DNA from: Plantibacter flavus
Lineage (GTDB): Bacteria > Actinomycetota > Actinomycetes > Actinomycetales > Microbacteriaceae
DNA length: 64,000 bases
Direction of reading: 5' to 3'
Assembly (NCBI RefSeq): GCF_002024505.1
Contig: NZ_CP019402.1
Location: forward strand, 1,798,001 to 1,862,000
Positions 26,185 through 36,362 of this stretch are shown piece after piece. The position numbers and the translations under genes were made by a program. The notes below the pieces were generated by a model that was not told the origin of the DNA, searched no databases, and worked only from the letters and a program-made list of their open reading frames with translations. Position 1 is the stretch's first letter; every line of letters begins with the position of its first letter.

Positions 26185-27059
26185 CGGCCGTCCTCCCGAG
26201 ATCGGCGCTGGAGACCCCGGCCGAGGACCGTGGTGGACAGGGCGGTCGCGACGATCATCAGACCCGGGAACGCCGTGAGCCACCACGCCGTCGCGAGGTA
26301 GGTGCGTGCTGCGGCGAGCATGGCACCCCACTCCGGCGCGGGTGGTTGCGCCCCGAGCCCGAGGTAGCTCAGGGCGGACGCCCAGACGACCGCCTGTCCG
26401 ATGCCGAGGGTCGCGAGGACGAACAGCGGGGCGACGGCGTTCGGGAGGATGTGTCGGAACAGGATCCGGGCCGGCCCGTGCCCGAGCACTCGCGCGGCCT
26501 CGACGAAGTCGGAGGAGCGGACCTGGAGCAATTGACCGCGGATGAGGCGCGCGTAGCCCGGCGCAGTCGACAGGCCGACCGCGATCGTCGCCGTGACCGG
26601 ACCGGGCCCCGCGATGACGATCACGAGGAGCGCGAGCAACAGGCCGGGGAACGCGAAGAGCACCTCGAGGACGCGTCCCACGGCGAAGTCCGCGATCCGG
26701 CCGCCGACTGCGGCGATCGTCGCGAGGACCGCTCCGAGGATCAGTCCGATGGCCGTCGCGGCGACGCCGATGAGGAGCGAGGTCCCCGCACCGTGCACGA
26801 CCCGGCTCCAGACGTCGCGACCGGACTCGTCCGTGCCGAACCAGTGCGCGAGGGAGGGCGGCGAAAACGCGGCCCGCGGGTCGACCGCCGTCGGTGACGC
26901 TGTCGCGAACAGCTGGGGGGCGAGCGCACAGCCGAGCAGGAACAGCACCACCACGGCCGCGACGATCTCGGGTGCGCCGAATCCCGACGAGCGGCGCCGT
27001 CCGCGGCGGACCCGGGCGTCGGGGCTTCCGGATGTCGGGGTGATCGCGAGCCCGCTCAT
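26181..27059 (-). CDS. ABC transporter permease (DppC type)
   Basis: 292 residues, six predicted membrane helices after a basic cytoplasmic N-terminus. The cytoplasmic coupling (EAA) loop is DFVEAARVLGHGPARILFRHILPN, which contacts the ATPase. Also seen is the N-terminal family motif HWFGTDESGRDVWSR. It pairs with the DppB-type permease encoded directly upstream; overlaps with both neighbours are four bases. Confidence 0.93.
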   Translation of the reverse strand: MSGLAITPTSGSPDARVRRGRRRSSGFGAPEIVAAVVVLFLLGCALAPQLFATASPTAVDPRAAFSPPSLAHWFGTDESGRDVWSRVVHGAGTSLLIGVAATAIGLILGAVLATIAAVGGRIADFAVGRVLEVLFAFPGLLLALLVIVIAGPGPVTATIAVGLSTAPGYARLIRGQLLQVRSSDFVEAARVLGHGPARILFRHILPNAVAPLFVLATLGIGQAVVWASALSYLGLGAQPPAPEWGAMLAAARTYLATAWWLTAFPGLMIVATALSTTVLGRGLQRRSREDGR

Positions 27060-28033
27060 GAGCCGGACCGCCGGATCCGGTCGCGTGGGTCGAGCAGCTC
27101 CGCCGCGAGGTCCGCGACGAACATGACGACGACGTAGGCCACCGCCGAGCTCAACACCACGCCGGTGACCACCGGGACATCACGGACGGTCACCGCTTGG
27201 AGCAGTGTCCGTCCGAGACCGGGCCGGGCGAAGATGGTCTCCACCACCACCGCGCCGCTGATGAGGTACCCGAAGGCCCATCCCGACAGGTTCACCGCGG
27301 GCACGGCGGCGTGGCGTAGGCCGTGCCTCAGCAGGAGGCCGGTGGTCGATTCACCACGGGCGGCTGCGGAGACGGCGAACGGTGCGCTCCCCGCGTCGAG
27401 CAACGGTTCCCGCATCACCTGGGCCAGGAACCCGGCGACCGGGATGGCCAGGGTCAGCACCGGGAGGATGAGACCGACCGCATCACCCGTGCTCACCGGA
27501 GGGAGCCATCCGAGCCAGGTGCTGAAGAGTGTGATGAGGACGGTCGCGAGCCAGAACTGGGGGAGCGACGCCGCCACGAGCTCGACGGCCGATCCGAGGG
27601 CCGCGGACACCCGCCCACCCCGGGTCGACCAGACCGCGAGGCCGAGCGCCAGGAGCCAGGCGACGGCGAGCGACGCCGTCGCCAGCACCAGGGTCCCGCC
27701 GAGCTGTTCGGCGAGCACCTGGGCCACCGGTGTGCGGAGCGACGCCGACTCGCCGAGATCCCCCTGGACCAGTCGGACCAGTTGCGCCAGGTACTGCACG
27801 AGGAGCGGCTGGTCCAGGCCGTACTGCTCGCGCACCCGCTCGAGCGCTTCAGCCGAGGCCTGGGAGCCGGGGCCACCGAGATAGGCCTGCGCCGGATCGC
27901 CGGGGATCAGCCGGACGGCGAAGAAGGTGACCGTCGCGACCGCCCAGAGCACGAACACCGCACCGGCCAGACGCGCCCCGATCCGCCCGGCCAGGCGGCG
28001 GAGGTCGCGTCCCGAGCGGCCGATGGAGCTCAC
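27056..28033 (-). CDS. ABC transporter permease (DppB type)
   Basis: 325 residues with the DppB/OppB N-terminal helix followed by FFAVRLIPGDPAQAYLG, and about six helices. A shortened coupling-loop region is visible (SAAARGESTTGLLLRHGLRHAAVP). It forms the second half of the importer channel with the DppC-type partner. Its start overlaps the binding-protein stop by four bases. Confidence 0.93.
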   Translation of the reverse strand: MSSIGRSGRDLRRLAGRIGARLAGAVFVLWAVATVTFFAVRLIPGDPAQAYLGGPGSQASAEALERVREQYGLDQPLLVQYLAQLVRLVQGDLGESASLRTPVAQVLAEQLGGTLVLATASLAVAWLLALGLAVWSTRGGRVSAALGSAVELVAASLPQFWLATVLITLFSTWLGWLPPVSTGDAVGLILPVLTLAIPVAGFLAQVMREPLLDAGSAPFAVSAAARGESTTGLLLRHGLRHAAVPAVNLSGWAFGYLISGAVVVETIFARPGLGRTLLQAVTVRDVPVVTGVVLSSAVAYVVVMFVADLAAELLDPRDRIRRSGS

Positions 28034-29703
28034 TCCACGAGCCAGGCGTCCCCGAAGACCGGCGTCGACACCGTCGGCAGTGCGCGGACGCCCTGCAGCG
28101 AGGTGCTCAGCAGGAAGTGGTTCTGCTGGTCGTAGAGCGGCAGGATGTAGTAGCCGTCGAGGATGATCTGCTGCGCCTGCTCGTAGAGGAACGCCCGCTC
28201 CTCGGGATCGAGGGTGTCGCTCGCCTGCTTCAGGATCTCGTCGAGCGCGGGGTCGTCCAGCTGGGCGTGGTTCGCGAAGTAGCCGCTCGGCGCCGGAACG
28301 ATGCCCGAGGAGTCGTAGAGCACGCGGAGCACGTCCGGTCCCACCTTCGTGTACGGAGCGCTGACGGCCTCGTAGGCGTTGGAGCCGAGCGCCTCGTACC
28401 AGCTCGACAGGTCGAGCAGCTCCAGCTGCACGTCGAAGCCGGCGTCACCGGCTCCGGCCTGGATCTGCTCGAAGAGCGACTGTTCGGCCGGGATCGACTG
28501 GTTCGTGCTGACCGGGAACCGCACGGTCAGCCGGACGCCGTCCTTCGTCCGCACGCCGTCCTCGTCCTTCTCGGTCCAGCCGGCCTCGTCCAGGAGCTTG
28601 TTGGCCGCATCGAGGTCGTAGCCGAACAGGCTCTCGTCAGAGTAGGCGGTCGCCTCCGCACTCGACAGCGGCGAGTAGGAACGCTTCGCCGTGCCGAAGA
28701 ACAGGGACTCGATGCCGGCGTTCACGTCCGTCGACCGCACGAAGGCCTCACGCACGCGCTGGTCGTCGAACGGCGCCTGTCCCGCGTTGAGCTCGATGCG
28801 GTTCGAGGCGCCAGGACGTGGTGCGTCCAGATCGACGATCGTCTTCGAGTCCTTCGCCTGCGCGATCGTGTCGGGCTGCGCGTTGTCGATGATGTCGACG
28901 TCGCCGCTCTGCAGCGCCGCGAAGCGCGACGCGGAGTCGGGGATGAAGCGCCACGTGATGCCATCGAGGTACGCCGGACCGTCGTTCGCGGCATCACCCG
29001 GTGCCGAGTCGTAGGCGTCGTTCCGGACGAGCGAGACGTGGTCCTGCTTCACCCACTCGTCGATGACGAACGGCCCGGTACCGACCGGAGCGTCGCAGTT
29101 CGCCGCTTCACCGCGGGCGATCCCCGTCGGGGACTCCATCGCCGTCCACGGCTGCGACAACGACTCCAGGAGCGCGCTGTCGGGAGCGGAGAGCGTGAAC
29201 CGGGCCGTCGTGGCGTCGACCGCCTCGACCGACGCGACCTTGCCCACCGCGAGGTAACCCGTGGACGACTTCGTCGCCGGGTCCTGCAGGTGCTCGATGT
29301 TCGCCTTGACCGCCGCCGCGTCGAACGGGGTGCCGTCGGTGAAGGTCACGTCCGACCGCAGGGTGAACTCCCAGGTCAGACCGTCCTCCGACGTCGTCCA
29401 GGACTCGGCGAGCCACGGGATGATCTCGCCCTTGGCGTCTCGCGAGACGAGCGGCTCGAGGAACTGCGCACTCAACAGGGCCTGTGGGTAGTTGCCGCCG
29501 ACATGCGGATCGAGACACGTGGGCTCGGCGTCCCCGCTGGCGTACACGAGGGTCCCACCGGCCTTCGGCGTGCTCGACGCGGCCGGCGTCCCCGGTGCAC
29601 ACGCCGCGAGCAGGACCGCGAGCGGAACGAGCGCCGCGGCGATGTGCAACGGACGACGCGAGGACGCAGGGCGCCGACGGGCAGGGGAGGGGGATGCGGG
29701 CAC
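28030..29703 (-). CDS. ABC transporter substrate-binding lipoprotein (family 5)
   Basis: 557 residues. A basic N-terminus (ARRRPASSRRP) and hydrophobic stretch end in the lipobox LLAAC, so the mature protein is a membrane-anchored lipoprotein. The body is the SBP_bac_5 fold (AEPTCLDPHVGG, then EFTLRSDVTFTDGTPFDA). The family binds peptides, nickel or other small ligands; the ligand here cannot be told. GTG 29703 is chosen: it has GGAG five bases before it and gives a sensible signal peptide, whereas upstream in-frame codons do not. It is first in the operon and divergent from a TetR gene. Confidence 0.92.
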   Translation of the reverse strand: MPASPSPARRRPASSRRPLHIAAALVPLAVLLAACAPGTPAASSTPKAGGTLVYASGDAEPTCLDPHVGGNYPQALLSAQFLEPLVSRDAKGEIIPWLAESWTTSEDGLTWEFTLRSDVTFTDGTPFDAAAVKANIEHLQDPATKSSTGYLAVGKVASVEAVDATTARFTLSAPDSALLESLSQPWTAMESPTGIARGEAANCDAPVGTGPFVIDEWVKQDHVSLVRNDAYDSAPGDAANDGPAYLDGITWRFIPDSASRFAALQSGDVDIIDNAQPDTIAQAKDSKTIVDLDAPRPGASNRIELNAGQAPFDDQRVREAFVRSTDVNAGIESLFFGTAKRSYSPLSSAEATAYSDESLFGYDLDAANKLLDEAGWTEKDEDGVRTKDGVRLTVRFPVSTNQSIPAEQSLFEQIQAGAGDAGFDVQLELLDLSSWYEALGSNAYEAVSAPYTKVGPDVLRVLYDSSGIVPAPSGYFANHAQLDDPALDEILKQASDTLDPEERAFLYEQAQQIILDGYYILPLYDQQNHFLLSTSLQGVRALPTVSTPVFGDAWLVE

Positions 29704-29828
29704 AGGGACTCCAGAAGACGATCGACCGGGTGCTGAGGGCCCGGTGGCGGCGTCGGACGAATTATTGGACGCCGTCTCGGAACCAGCATAGAGCCTCAGC
29801 ACCACGCCCCGACCCCTCGCACGACGGC

Positions 29829-29834
29829 TAGGCT
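29829..29834 (+). promoter_or_regulatory. Candidate -10 for tetR gene
   Basis: TAGGCT gives a short leader of about 20 bases containing GGAAGGAG. Confidence 0.4.
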
Positions 29835-29857
29835 CACAGGCGGCGGAAGGAGCCCCC

Positions 29858-30508
29858 ATGTCACGACCACCGGCACGGAACGCCGTCGGCAGACCCCGAC
29901 GATCCTCCCGACGCGTCCTCGAGGAGGCGGCCGCCGAACTCTTCCTCGAACAGGGATACCCCGGCACCACCGTCGACCAGATCGCGAGCCGCGCCGGCGT
30001 CAGCCGCAACACCTTCTTCAACTACTTCGGCTCCAAGAGCGACGTCCTCTGGGTCGACGTCGACGCCGCGCTCGCCGGACTCGAACGGGCGCTCGCCGCA
30101 GGCGGGGAAACCCCCGCGACGGATGTCGCCGACGCCATGCCGTCACTGCAGGCCGCCCTCCTGGGCATCGCCGAGGAGCGCTCGAACGGCGCCGTGCCCT
30201 GGGCGCTGACGCAGATCGAACTGATGGACACCGCCTGGGAGCTGCAGGCGTCCGGCCTCGAACGGCTGCTGCGTCTCCAAGCCGTGCTCCGGGTCTCGCT
30301 CGCGCGCCTCGCCGTCCGCGCCGACGAGCTGACGATCCGGTCCGCCGCAGCGGCGCTCGCCGGCGCGATCGTCGCCGGCGCCGGGGCCTGGGCGGCTGCA
30401 GGCGTCGGCCGGGGCGAGCTCGGCGACTACCTCCGCCGCGCGATCGCTCCGGTGGTGGACGGGTACGGCCGCGCCGTCGCCCGGGTCGAGGGGCGGAGTT
30501 CCTCGTAG
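29858..30508 (+). CDS. TetR family transcriptional regulator
   Basis: 216 residues. The N-terminal TetR helix-turn-helix is complete (LEEAAAELFLEQGYPGTTVDQIASRAGVSRNTFFNYFGSKSDVL). The C-terminal ligand-binding half is Ala-rich and unassigned. It is transcribed away from the ABC importer operon with 154 bases between start codons, the usual layout for a repressor of its neighbour and itself. No clear palindrome was found in that gap, so the target is inference. GGAAGGAG stands ahead of the ATG. Confidence 0.92.
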   Translation: MSRPPARNAVGRPRRSSRRVLEEAAAELFLEQGYPGTTVDQIASRAGVSRNTFFNYFGSKSDVLWVDVDAALAGLERALAAGGETPATDVADAMPSLQAALLGIAEERSNGAVPWALTQIELMDTAWELQASGLERLLRLQAVLRVSLARLAVRADELTIRSAAAALAGAIVAGAGAWAAAGVGRGELGDYLRRAIAPVVDGYGRAVARVEGRSSS

Positions 30509-30539
30509 CCGACCCTCCGCGGAGCCGCTCCGCAGGCTG

Positions 30540-30545
30540 TACGAT
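30540..30545 (+). promoter_or_regulatory. Candidate -10 for ileS leader
   Basis: TACGAT, with a start point near 30551, would give a leader of about 197 bases beginning just before the T-box stem I. Confidence 0.45.
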
Positions 30546-30550
30546 TGGAC

Positions 30551-30747
30551 CATCGACATCGATCCGGACATCACCGGGGAGTCCTCGGCAGAACAGCGAC
30601 CGCCCAGCGGGAGCCCAGTAGAACCGAGCGGGTCAGGCCCGTCACAGCCGATGCAGAGCGGCCGTTCCAGTGGAGCGGCAAGCGGGGTGGTACCGCGTCG
30701 GCAGTGCCGGCGTCCTCGCAGGACCCACGAGACCTGCCAGGAGAACG
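30551..30747 (+). promoter_or_regulatory. T-box riboswitch (translational, ultrashort stem I) of ileS
   Basis: The T-box core GGGTGGTACCGCG is at 30685-30697, the near-invariant antisequestrator segment whose TGG pairs with the tRNA acceptor end. Near the 5' end a hairpin CCGG-ACATCA-CCGG (30564-30577) displays ATC, an isoleucine codon, in its loop (30570-30572). This matches the truncated stem I known from actinobacterial ileS leaders. Downstream, GTCCT/AGGAC (30712-30724) and the CCAGGAG ribosome site (30738-30744) suit a sequestration switch at translation initiation. Uncharged tRNA-Ile would expose the ribosome site. Confidence 0.85.
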
Positions 30748-33700
30748 ATGAGCTACCCGAAGTCCCAGGAACCGACCCCAACCGAGTCGGCGTCGAACGG
30801 CGCGGCGTTCGGCGTGACGCCGTCGCCCAGCTTCCCGTCGATCGAGGAGGGGGTGCTCGCCCGTTGGGCCGCCGACGGCACCTTCCAGGCCTCCATCGAC
30901 CAGCGCGAGGGGGCTGCGGAATGGGTGTTCTACGACGGCCCGCCCTTCGCGAACGGACTTCCGCACTACGGTCACCTCCTCACGGGCTACGCCAAGGACC
31001 TCTTCCCCCGGTTCCAGACGATGCGCGGCAAGCAGGTGCACCGCCGGTTCGGCTGGGACACCCACGGCCTCCCCGCCGAGCTCGAGGCGGAGCGACAGCT
31101 CGGCATCACCGACAAGCGCCAGATCGACGAGATGGGGCTCGCCGCCTTCAACCAGGTCGCACGCGACTCCGTCCTCCGCTACACGGAGGAATGGCAGGAC
31201 TACGTGACGCGCCAGGCGCGCTGGGTCGACTTCGAGCACGACTACAAGACCCTCGACGTGACCTACATGGAGTCGGTCATCTGGGCCTTCAAGCAGCTCC
31301 ACGACAAGGGCCTCGCCTACGAGGGCTACCGGGTGCTGCCCTACTGCTGGCGCGACCAGACGCCGCTCTCCAACCACGAGCTGCGGATGGACGACGACGT
31401 CTACCGCTCCCGCCAGGACCAGACCGTCACCGTCACCTTCCCGCTGGTCGGTCCGAAGGCCGAGAGCCTCGGCCTGACCGCCGTCCGCGCGCTCGCCTGG
31501 ACGACCACGCCCTGGACCCTGCCGACGAACGCCGCGCTCGCCGTCGGGCCCGACATCGAGTACGCGGTCGTCCCGGCCGGCCCGAACGGCACCCCCGACG
31601 CCACGGTGCTCCGGGAGGAGGGCTCCGCCCACGCCGACACCGAGGTCCTCGGCGGCGAGTACCTCATCGCCTCGGCGCTGCTCGGCAACTACGCGAAGGA
31701 CCTCGGCTACGACTCCGCGGCCGAGGCGCAGGCCGCCGTCTCCCGGACGGTCGTCGGGCGCGAGCTCGAAGGCGTCTCCTACGACCGCCTCTGGGACTAC
31801 TACGCCGACGCCGAGTGGGGCATGGAGCAGGCCTGGCGCATCCTCGTCGCCGACTACGTGTCGACCGAGGACGGCACCGGCATCGTGCACCAGGCCCCCG
31901 CCTACGGTGAAGAGGACCAGAAGGTGTGCGAGGCCGCCGGCATCCCGGTGATCGTCTCCGTCGACGACGGCGGGAAGTTCCTCCCCGAGGTGTCCGACGT
32001 CGCCGGTCTCCAGGTCTTCGACGCCAACAAGCCGCTCACCCAGCTGTTGAAGGCACAGGGACGCCTCCTGCGTCAGGCGAGCTACGAGCACTCCTACCCG
32101 CACTGCTGGCGTTGCAAGCAGCCGCTCATCTACAAGGCGGTGTCGAGCTGGTTCGTCCGCGTGCCCGAGTTCCGCGACCGCATGGAGGAACTCAACCAGG
32201 AGATCACCTGGGTGCCGGAGAACGTCAAGGACGGGCAGTTCGGCAAGTGGCTCGCGGGTGCACGCGACTGGTCGATCAGCCGCAACCGGTACTGGGGTTC
32301 GCCGATCCCGGTGTGGAAGAGCGACGACCCGGCCTACCCGCGCATCGACGTGTACGGCTCGCTGGACGAGCTCGAGGCCGACTTCGGCGTACGCCCCACC
32401 GATCTGCACCGCCCGTACATCGACGAGCTCACGCGGCCGAACCCCGACGACCCCACCGGCCGGTCGACGATGCGCCGCATCACCGACGTCCTCGACGTCT
32501 GGTTCGACTCCGGATCGATGCCGTTCGCCCAGGTGCACTACCCGTTCGAGAACCGCGAGTGGTTCGACTCGCACAGCCCGGCGGACTTCATCGTCGAGTA
32601 CATCGGCCAGACGCGCGGGTGGTTCTACCTCCTGCACGTGCTGTCGACCGCGCTGTTCGACCGGCCGGCGTTCACGAGCGTCGTGAGCCACGGCATCGTC
32701 CTCGGCAGCGACGGCCAGAAGATGTCGAAGTCGCTGCGCAACTACCCGGACGTCAACGAGGTCTTCGACCGCGACGGTTCCGACGCCATGCGCTGGTTCC
32801 TCATGTCGAGCTCGGTGCTGCGCGGCGGCAACCTCGTCGTCACGGAGGAAGGCATCCGTGAGGGCGTCCGACAGGTGATGTTGCCGTTGTGGAACACCTG
32901 GTACTTCTTCTCGCTGTACGCCAACACGGCGGTGCCTGGTGGCTACGACGCCGTGTGGCGCACGGACTCCACCGACGTCCTCGACCGCTACATCCTCGCC
33001 AAGACGCGTGAGCTCGTCGTCACCGTGACCGACCACCTCGAGGCGTTCGACGCGACCCTCGCAGCGGCCTCGCTGCGGGACTTCGCGGACGTCCTGACCA
33101 ACTGGTACGTCCGTCGCTCCCGTGACCGTTTCTGGTCGACCGACGGTGGCGCCTTCGACCGCGACGCCTTCGACACGCTCTACACCGTCCTCGAGACGTA
33201 CTGCCGGGTCACCGCTCCGCTCCTGCCGCTCGTCACGGAGCAGGTCTGGACCGGCCTGACTGGCGACCGCAGCGTGCACCTCACCGACTGGCCGGAACCC
33301 GAGGCGTTCCCGGAGGACGCGGCACTCGTCGAAGCGATGGACCGGGTCCGCGAGGTCTCCGGCGTCACCCTCGCCCTCCGCAAGCAGGCCGGTCTCCGTG
33401 TCCGGTTGCCCCTGGCATCGCTCACGGTGGTCACACCCGACCCCGCGTCGCTCGCACCGTTCGAGGCGATCCTCCGAGAGGAACTCAACCTCAAGGCCGT
33501 CTCCTTCGCCGAGCTGACCGACACCAGCGGCACCGAGTTCGGTGTCACCTCGCGCCTCTCGATCAACGCCCGCGCGGCGGGTCCGCGCCTCGGCAAGACG
33601 GTGCAGCAGGCGATCAAGGGCGCTCGGAGCGGCGACTGGTCGGAGGTCGACGGCACGGTCACGGCCGGCGGCATCGAGCTCGTCGACGGTGAGTACGAAC

Positions 33701-34116
33701 TCGTCATGGAGGCCTCCTCGGGCGCCGCCGGTGGTGTCGCACTCGCGCTCCTGCCCTCGGGTGGATTCGCCCTGCTCGAGACCACGCTGACGCCCGAACT
33801 CGAAGCGGAGGGACTCGCCCGCGACGTCATCCGCGCCGTGCAGGACACCCGGAAGGCGGCGGATCTGCAGGTGAGCGACCGGATCCGGCTCCAGCTCCGA
33901 TTCGAGGACGACGCCGACGAACGTGCGGTGCGCAGCGCCCTCGACGTGGTCGACCTCGCCGGCGACACCCTGGCGACGTCCCTGACCTGGTCGGACGTCG
34001 AGGCGCAGGCTGGGGCGTCGGGCTTCGCCCAGTCGTTCGCTGCCGGGAAGTTCGGCAACGCCGGAGCCTTCACCGTGACCGTTGCGCGTGCAGAGGAGAC
34101 CGCCCATGTCCGATGA
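30748..34116 (+). CDS. ileS: Isoleucyl-tRNA synthetase (type 2, eukaryote-like)
   Basis: 1122-residue class I synthetase. The HIGH signature appears as HYGH in [14 protein letters not shown] and KMSKS is intact in [17 protein letters not shown]1 editing domain ([12 protein letters not shown]) and a long C-terminal region follow. Length, the HYGH form and overall style place it in the IleRS2 clade, whose members generally resist mupirocin. The start is ATG 30748, right after CCAGGAG and the T-box. The ileS stop lies 11 bases inside folC, so the two are co-transcribed. Confidence 0.96.
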   Translation: MSYPKSQEPTPTESASNGAAFGVTPSPSFPSIEEGVLARWAADGTFQASIDQREGAAEWVFYDGPPFANGLPHYGHLLTGYAKDLFPRFQTMRGKQVHRRFGWDTHGLPAELEAERQLGITDKRQIDEMGLAAFNQVARDSVLRYTEEWQDYVTRQARWVDFEHDYKTLDVTYMESVIWAFKQLHDKGLAYEGYRVLPYCWRDQTPLSNHELRMDDDVYRSRQDQTVTVTFPLVGPKAESLGLTAVRALAWTTTPWTLPTNAALAVGPDIEYAVVPAGPNGTPDATVLREEGSAHADTEVLGGEYLIASALLGNYAKDLGYDSAAEAQAAVSRTVVGRELEGVSYDRLWDYYADAEWGMEQAWRILVADYVSTEDGTGIVHQAPAYGEEDQKVCEAAGIPVIVSVDDGGKFLPEVSDVAGLQVFDANKPLTQLLKAQGRLLRQASYEHSYPHCWRCKQPLIYKAVSSWFVRVPEFRDRMEELNQEITWVPENVKDGQFGKWLAGARDWSISRNRYWGSPIPVWKSDDPAYPRIDVYGSLDELEADFGVRPTDLHRPYIDELTRPNPDDPTGRSTMRRITDVLDVWFDSGSMPFAQVHYPFENREWFDSHSPADFIVEYIGQTRGWFYLLHVLSTALFDRPAFTSVVSHGIVLGSDGQKMSKSLRNYPDVNEVFDRDGSDAMRWFLMSSSVLRGGNLVVTEEGIREGVRQVMLPLWNTWYFFSLYANTAVPGGYDAVWRTDSTDVLDRYILAKTRELVVTVTDHLEAFDATLAAASLRDFADVLTNWYVRRSRDRFWSTDGGAFDRDAFDTLYTVLETYCRVTAPLLPLVTEQVWTGLTGDRSVHLTDWPEPEAFPEDAALVEAMDRVREVSGVTLALRKQAGLRVRLPLASLTVVTPDPASLAPFEAILREELNLKAVSFAELTDTSGTEFGVTSRLSINARAAGPRLGKTVQQAIKGARSGDWSEVDGTVTAGGIELVDGEYELVMEASSGAAGGVALALLPSGGFALLETTLTPELEAEGLARDVIRAVQDTRKAADLQVSDRIRLQLRFEDDADERAVRSALDVVDLAGDTLATSLTWSDVEAQAGASGFAQSFAAGKFGNAGAFTVTVARAEETAHVR

Positions 34117-35485
34117 CCTGATCCCCGGAGACGAGCTGTCTGCGGCCGATGCCGCCGACGCCGTGTACCGCGAACTCCTCGAACGGCTGGGGGAGGCACA
34201 GCCGCAGCCGCGTCTCGGTGCGACCAAGCGGGCGCTCGAGCTCCTCGGCAACCCTGAGTCGTCCTTCGCGATCATCCAGATCGCCGGGACGAACGGCAAG
34301 ACGAGTACGGCGCGCATGATCGAGAGCATCCTCCGTGCCCACGGGCTCCGCACCGGTCTCTTCACGAGTCCGCACCTCGTCCGGTTCACCGAGCGCATTG
34401 GGATCGACGGCGAGCGGATCTCGGACGAGGCCGTCGCCAGGAACTGGGACGACATCAAGCCGTATCTCGCGATGGTCGACGCCGAGCTCACGGCGGCCGG
34501 TGAACCCGCGCTGACCTTCTTCGAGGCGCTCACCGTCCTGGGCTTCGCCTGCTTCGGCGACGCCCCCGTCGACGTCGCCGTCGTCGAGGTGGGGATGGGC
34601 GGTGCCTGGGACTCGACGAACGCCGCCGATGCCGAGGTCGCCGTCTTCACGCCCATCGACCTCGACCACGTGCAGCGGCTCGGCAAGACGATCGCCGAGA
34701 TCGCGCGCACCAAGGCCGGCATCATCAAGCCCGGAGCGCAGGTGGTCTCGGCCGCTCAGCACCCCGACGCGCGTCAGGCGATCATCGACGCCGCCGCCGC
34801 GGTCGACGACCCGGCCGTGTTCGAGGGTGAGGAGTTCGCCCTCGTGCAGGACGCCGTGGCGGTGGGCGGACAACTCATCACCGTCCGAGGACGCGCCGGC
34901 ACCTACCCGGAGCTGTACCTCCCGCTCTACGGGGACCACCAGGGACGGAACGCGACGCTCGCGATCGCCGCGGTCGAGGCGTTCCTCGGCGGAGCGACCC
35001 AGCCGATCGCGGAGGACGTCCTCGCGGAGGGCCTCACCGAGGTCGCCTCCCCGGGGCGTCTGCAGCTCATCGGCACCGAACCGACCGTGCTCGTCGACGC
35101 GGCGCACAACCCGCACGGCGCCGCGTCCCTGGTCGCCGCACTCGGCAGCTACTTCGACGTCGACGAGATCGCCTTCGTGGTCGGCATCCTCCAGGACAAG
35201 GACGCCGCCGGCATCCTGACGACCCTGGCGCCCGCCGCATCCGGCTTCTTCTTCACCCAGTCGGAGTCGGAGCGGGCGATCCCCGCCGAGGAGCTCTCGC
35301 GCCTCGCGGCGTCGCTCGACCTGCCGGCGTCGACCTTCGCCGACACCCTCGACGAGGCCGCGGAGGACGCACGGCGCTGGGCCGAGGAGGCGCCGCGCCG
35401 CCTGGTCGTGATCACCGGCTCGATCACCCTCGTGGGCGAGGCGATCGAGATCGCCGACGACCGGGAATGGAAGGCGACCGCATGA
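34106..35485 (+). CDS. folC: Bifunctional folylpolyglutamate / dihydrofolate synthase
   Basis: 459 residues of the Mur ligase-like fold. The ATP loop GTNGKTS is at 61-67, followed by the Mur-type [13 protein letters not shown] and the C-terminal [11 protein letters not shown]. It adds glutamate to dihydropteroate and to folates, retaining them in the cell. The ATG lies inside the end of ileS (11-base overlap) and the stop overlaps the next start by four bases. The ileS/folC/DUF4233/ndk run is a translationally coupled operon. Confidence 0.95.
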   Translation: MSDDLIPGDELSAADAADAVYRELLERLGEAQPQPRLGATKRALELLGNPESSFAIIQIAGTNGKTSTARMIESILRAHGLRTGLFTSPHLVRFTERIGIDGERISDEAVARNWDDIKPYLAMVDAELTAAGEPALTFFEALTVLGFACFGDAPVDVAVVEVGMGGAWDSTNAADAEVAVFTPIDLDHVQRLGKTIAEIARTKAGIIKPGAQVVSAAQHPDARQAIIDAAAAVDDPAVFEGEEFALVQDAVAVGGQLITVRGRAGTYPELYLPLYGDHQGRNATLAIAAVEAFLGGATQPIAEDVLAEGLTEVASPGRLQLIGTEPTVLVDAAHNPHGAASLVAALGSYFDVDEIAFVVGILQDKDAAGILTTLAPAASGFFFTQSESERAIPAEELSRLAASLDLPASTFADTLDEAAEDARRWAEEAPRRLVVITGSITLVGEAIEIADDREWKATA

Positions 35486-35856
35486 GCGGCACGGCACGGA
35501 GCCGGGCTCCACGGAGCATCAAGCAGACTCTCGGATCGATCATCCTGGGCTTCGAGATGATCGTCATGTTCCTCGGCGCGCTCGTCATCTTCGGGCTGAA
35601 GGCCCTCCCGGCCCCGGTCGCGTTGATCGGCGGAGCGGTGCTGTGCCTGATCATCGTCGCGACGATCCCGCTCCTGCGATTCCGCTGGGGGTATTGGCTG
35701 GGCTGGGCGGTGCAAGCCGCTATCGTGGCTACCGGCCTGCTCGTGCCGATGATGTTCCTCGTCGGCGGGATGGCCGCAGCCGTCTGGACCTATGCGATGG
35801 TCCAAGGCGACAAGATCGAGCGTCAGCAGGCGCTCTACCGAGAAGCGAAGGATTGA
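35482..35856 (+). CDS. DUF4233 membrane protein
   Basis: 124 residues: a basic N-terminus, then about four hydrophobic helices in two hairpins (LGFEMIVMFLGALVIFGLKAL; VALIGGAVLCLIIVATIPLL; GYWLGWAVQAAIVATGLLVPMMFLV; a final AAAVWTYAMV). It corresponds to the small membrane protein that follows folC in most actinobacteria (Rv2446c in M. tuberculosis). The function is unknown. ATGA overlap with folC. Confidence 0.88.
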   Translation: MSGTARSRAPRSIKQTLGSIILGFEMIVMFLGALVIFGLKALPAPVALIGGAVLCLIIVATIPLLRFRWGYWLGWAVQAAIVATGLLVPMMFLVGGMAAAVWTYAMVQGDKIERQQALYREAKD

Positions 35857-35858
35857 CC

Positions 35859-36275
35859 GTGGCTGTTGAAGAAACCCTGGTACTCGTGAAGCCTGACGGC
35901 GTCGCACGCAACCTGACCGGCGAGATCCTCCGTCGGATCGAGGCGAAGGGCTATTCGCTCGTGGACCTGCGCATGGTCGAGCCGGACCGCGAGCTGCTGG
36001 CCGCCCACTACGCCGAGCACGAGGGCAAGCCGTTCTACGAGCCCCTCGTCGAGTTCATGCTGAGCGGTCCCGTCGTCGCGATCCGCGTCGCCGGCAACCG
36101 CGTCATCGAGGGCTTCCGCTCGCTCGCCGGCACGACCGACCCGACCACCGCCGCGCCCGGGACCATCCGCGGCGACTTCGGCCGCGACTGGGGCCTCAAG
36201 GTCCAGCAGAACCTCGTCCACGGTTCGGACAGCCCCGAGTCCGCCTCCCGCGAGCTCGCGCTCTGGTTCGCCTGA
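35859..36275 (+). CDS. ndk: Nucleoside-diphosphate kinase
   Basis: 138 residues, standard length. It balances NTP and dNTP pools by phosphate transfer through the phosphohistidine H121 in QNLVHGSDS. The active-site lysine is K11 in LVLVKPDGV. The start is the GTG at 35859, two bases after the DUF4233 stop, preceded by GAAGGA. A 15-bp hairpin terminator follows, marking the end of the ileS operon. Confidence 0.97.
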   Translation: MAVEETLVLVKPDGVARNLTGEILRRIEAKGYSLVDLRMVEPDRELLAAHYAEHEGKPFYEPLVEFMLSGPVVAIRVAGNRVIEGFRSLAGTTDPTTAAPGTIRGDFGRDWGLKVQQNLVHGSDSPESASRELALWFA

Positions 36276-36289
36276 CGCACCGACTCCGC

Positions 36290-36330
36290 ACGACGAAGCC
36301 CGCCTCCGATTCCGGGGCGGGCTTCGTCGT
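36290..36330. terminator. Terminator after ndk
   Basis: 15-bp perfect stem (36290-36304 with 36316-36330, arm ACGACGAAGCCCGCC) and an 11-base loop between convergent ndk and VKOR genes. Confidence 0.85.
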
Positions 36331-36362
36331 GTGCGTGAGGCGGCCGTCCGGGCCGCCACCGG

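Noticed and set aside
30571..34728. A 1385-codon open frame on the - strand under ileS
   Set aside because: Antisense to ileS and folC; composition-driven product without motifs.
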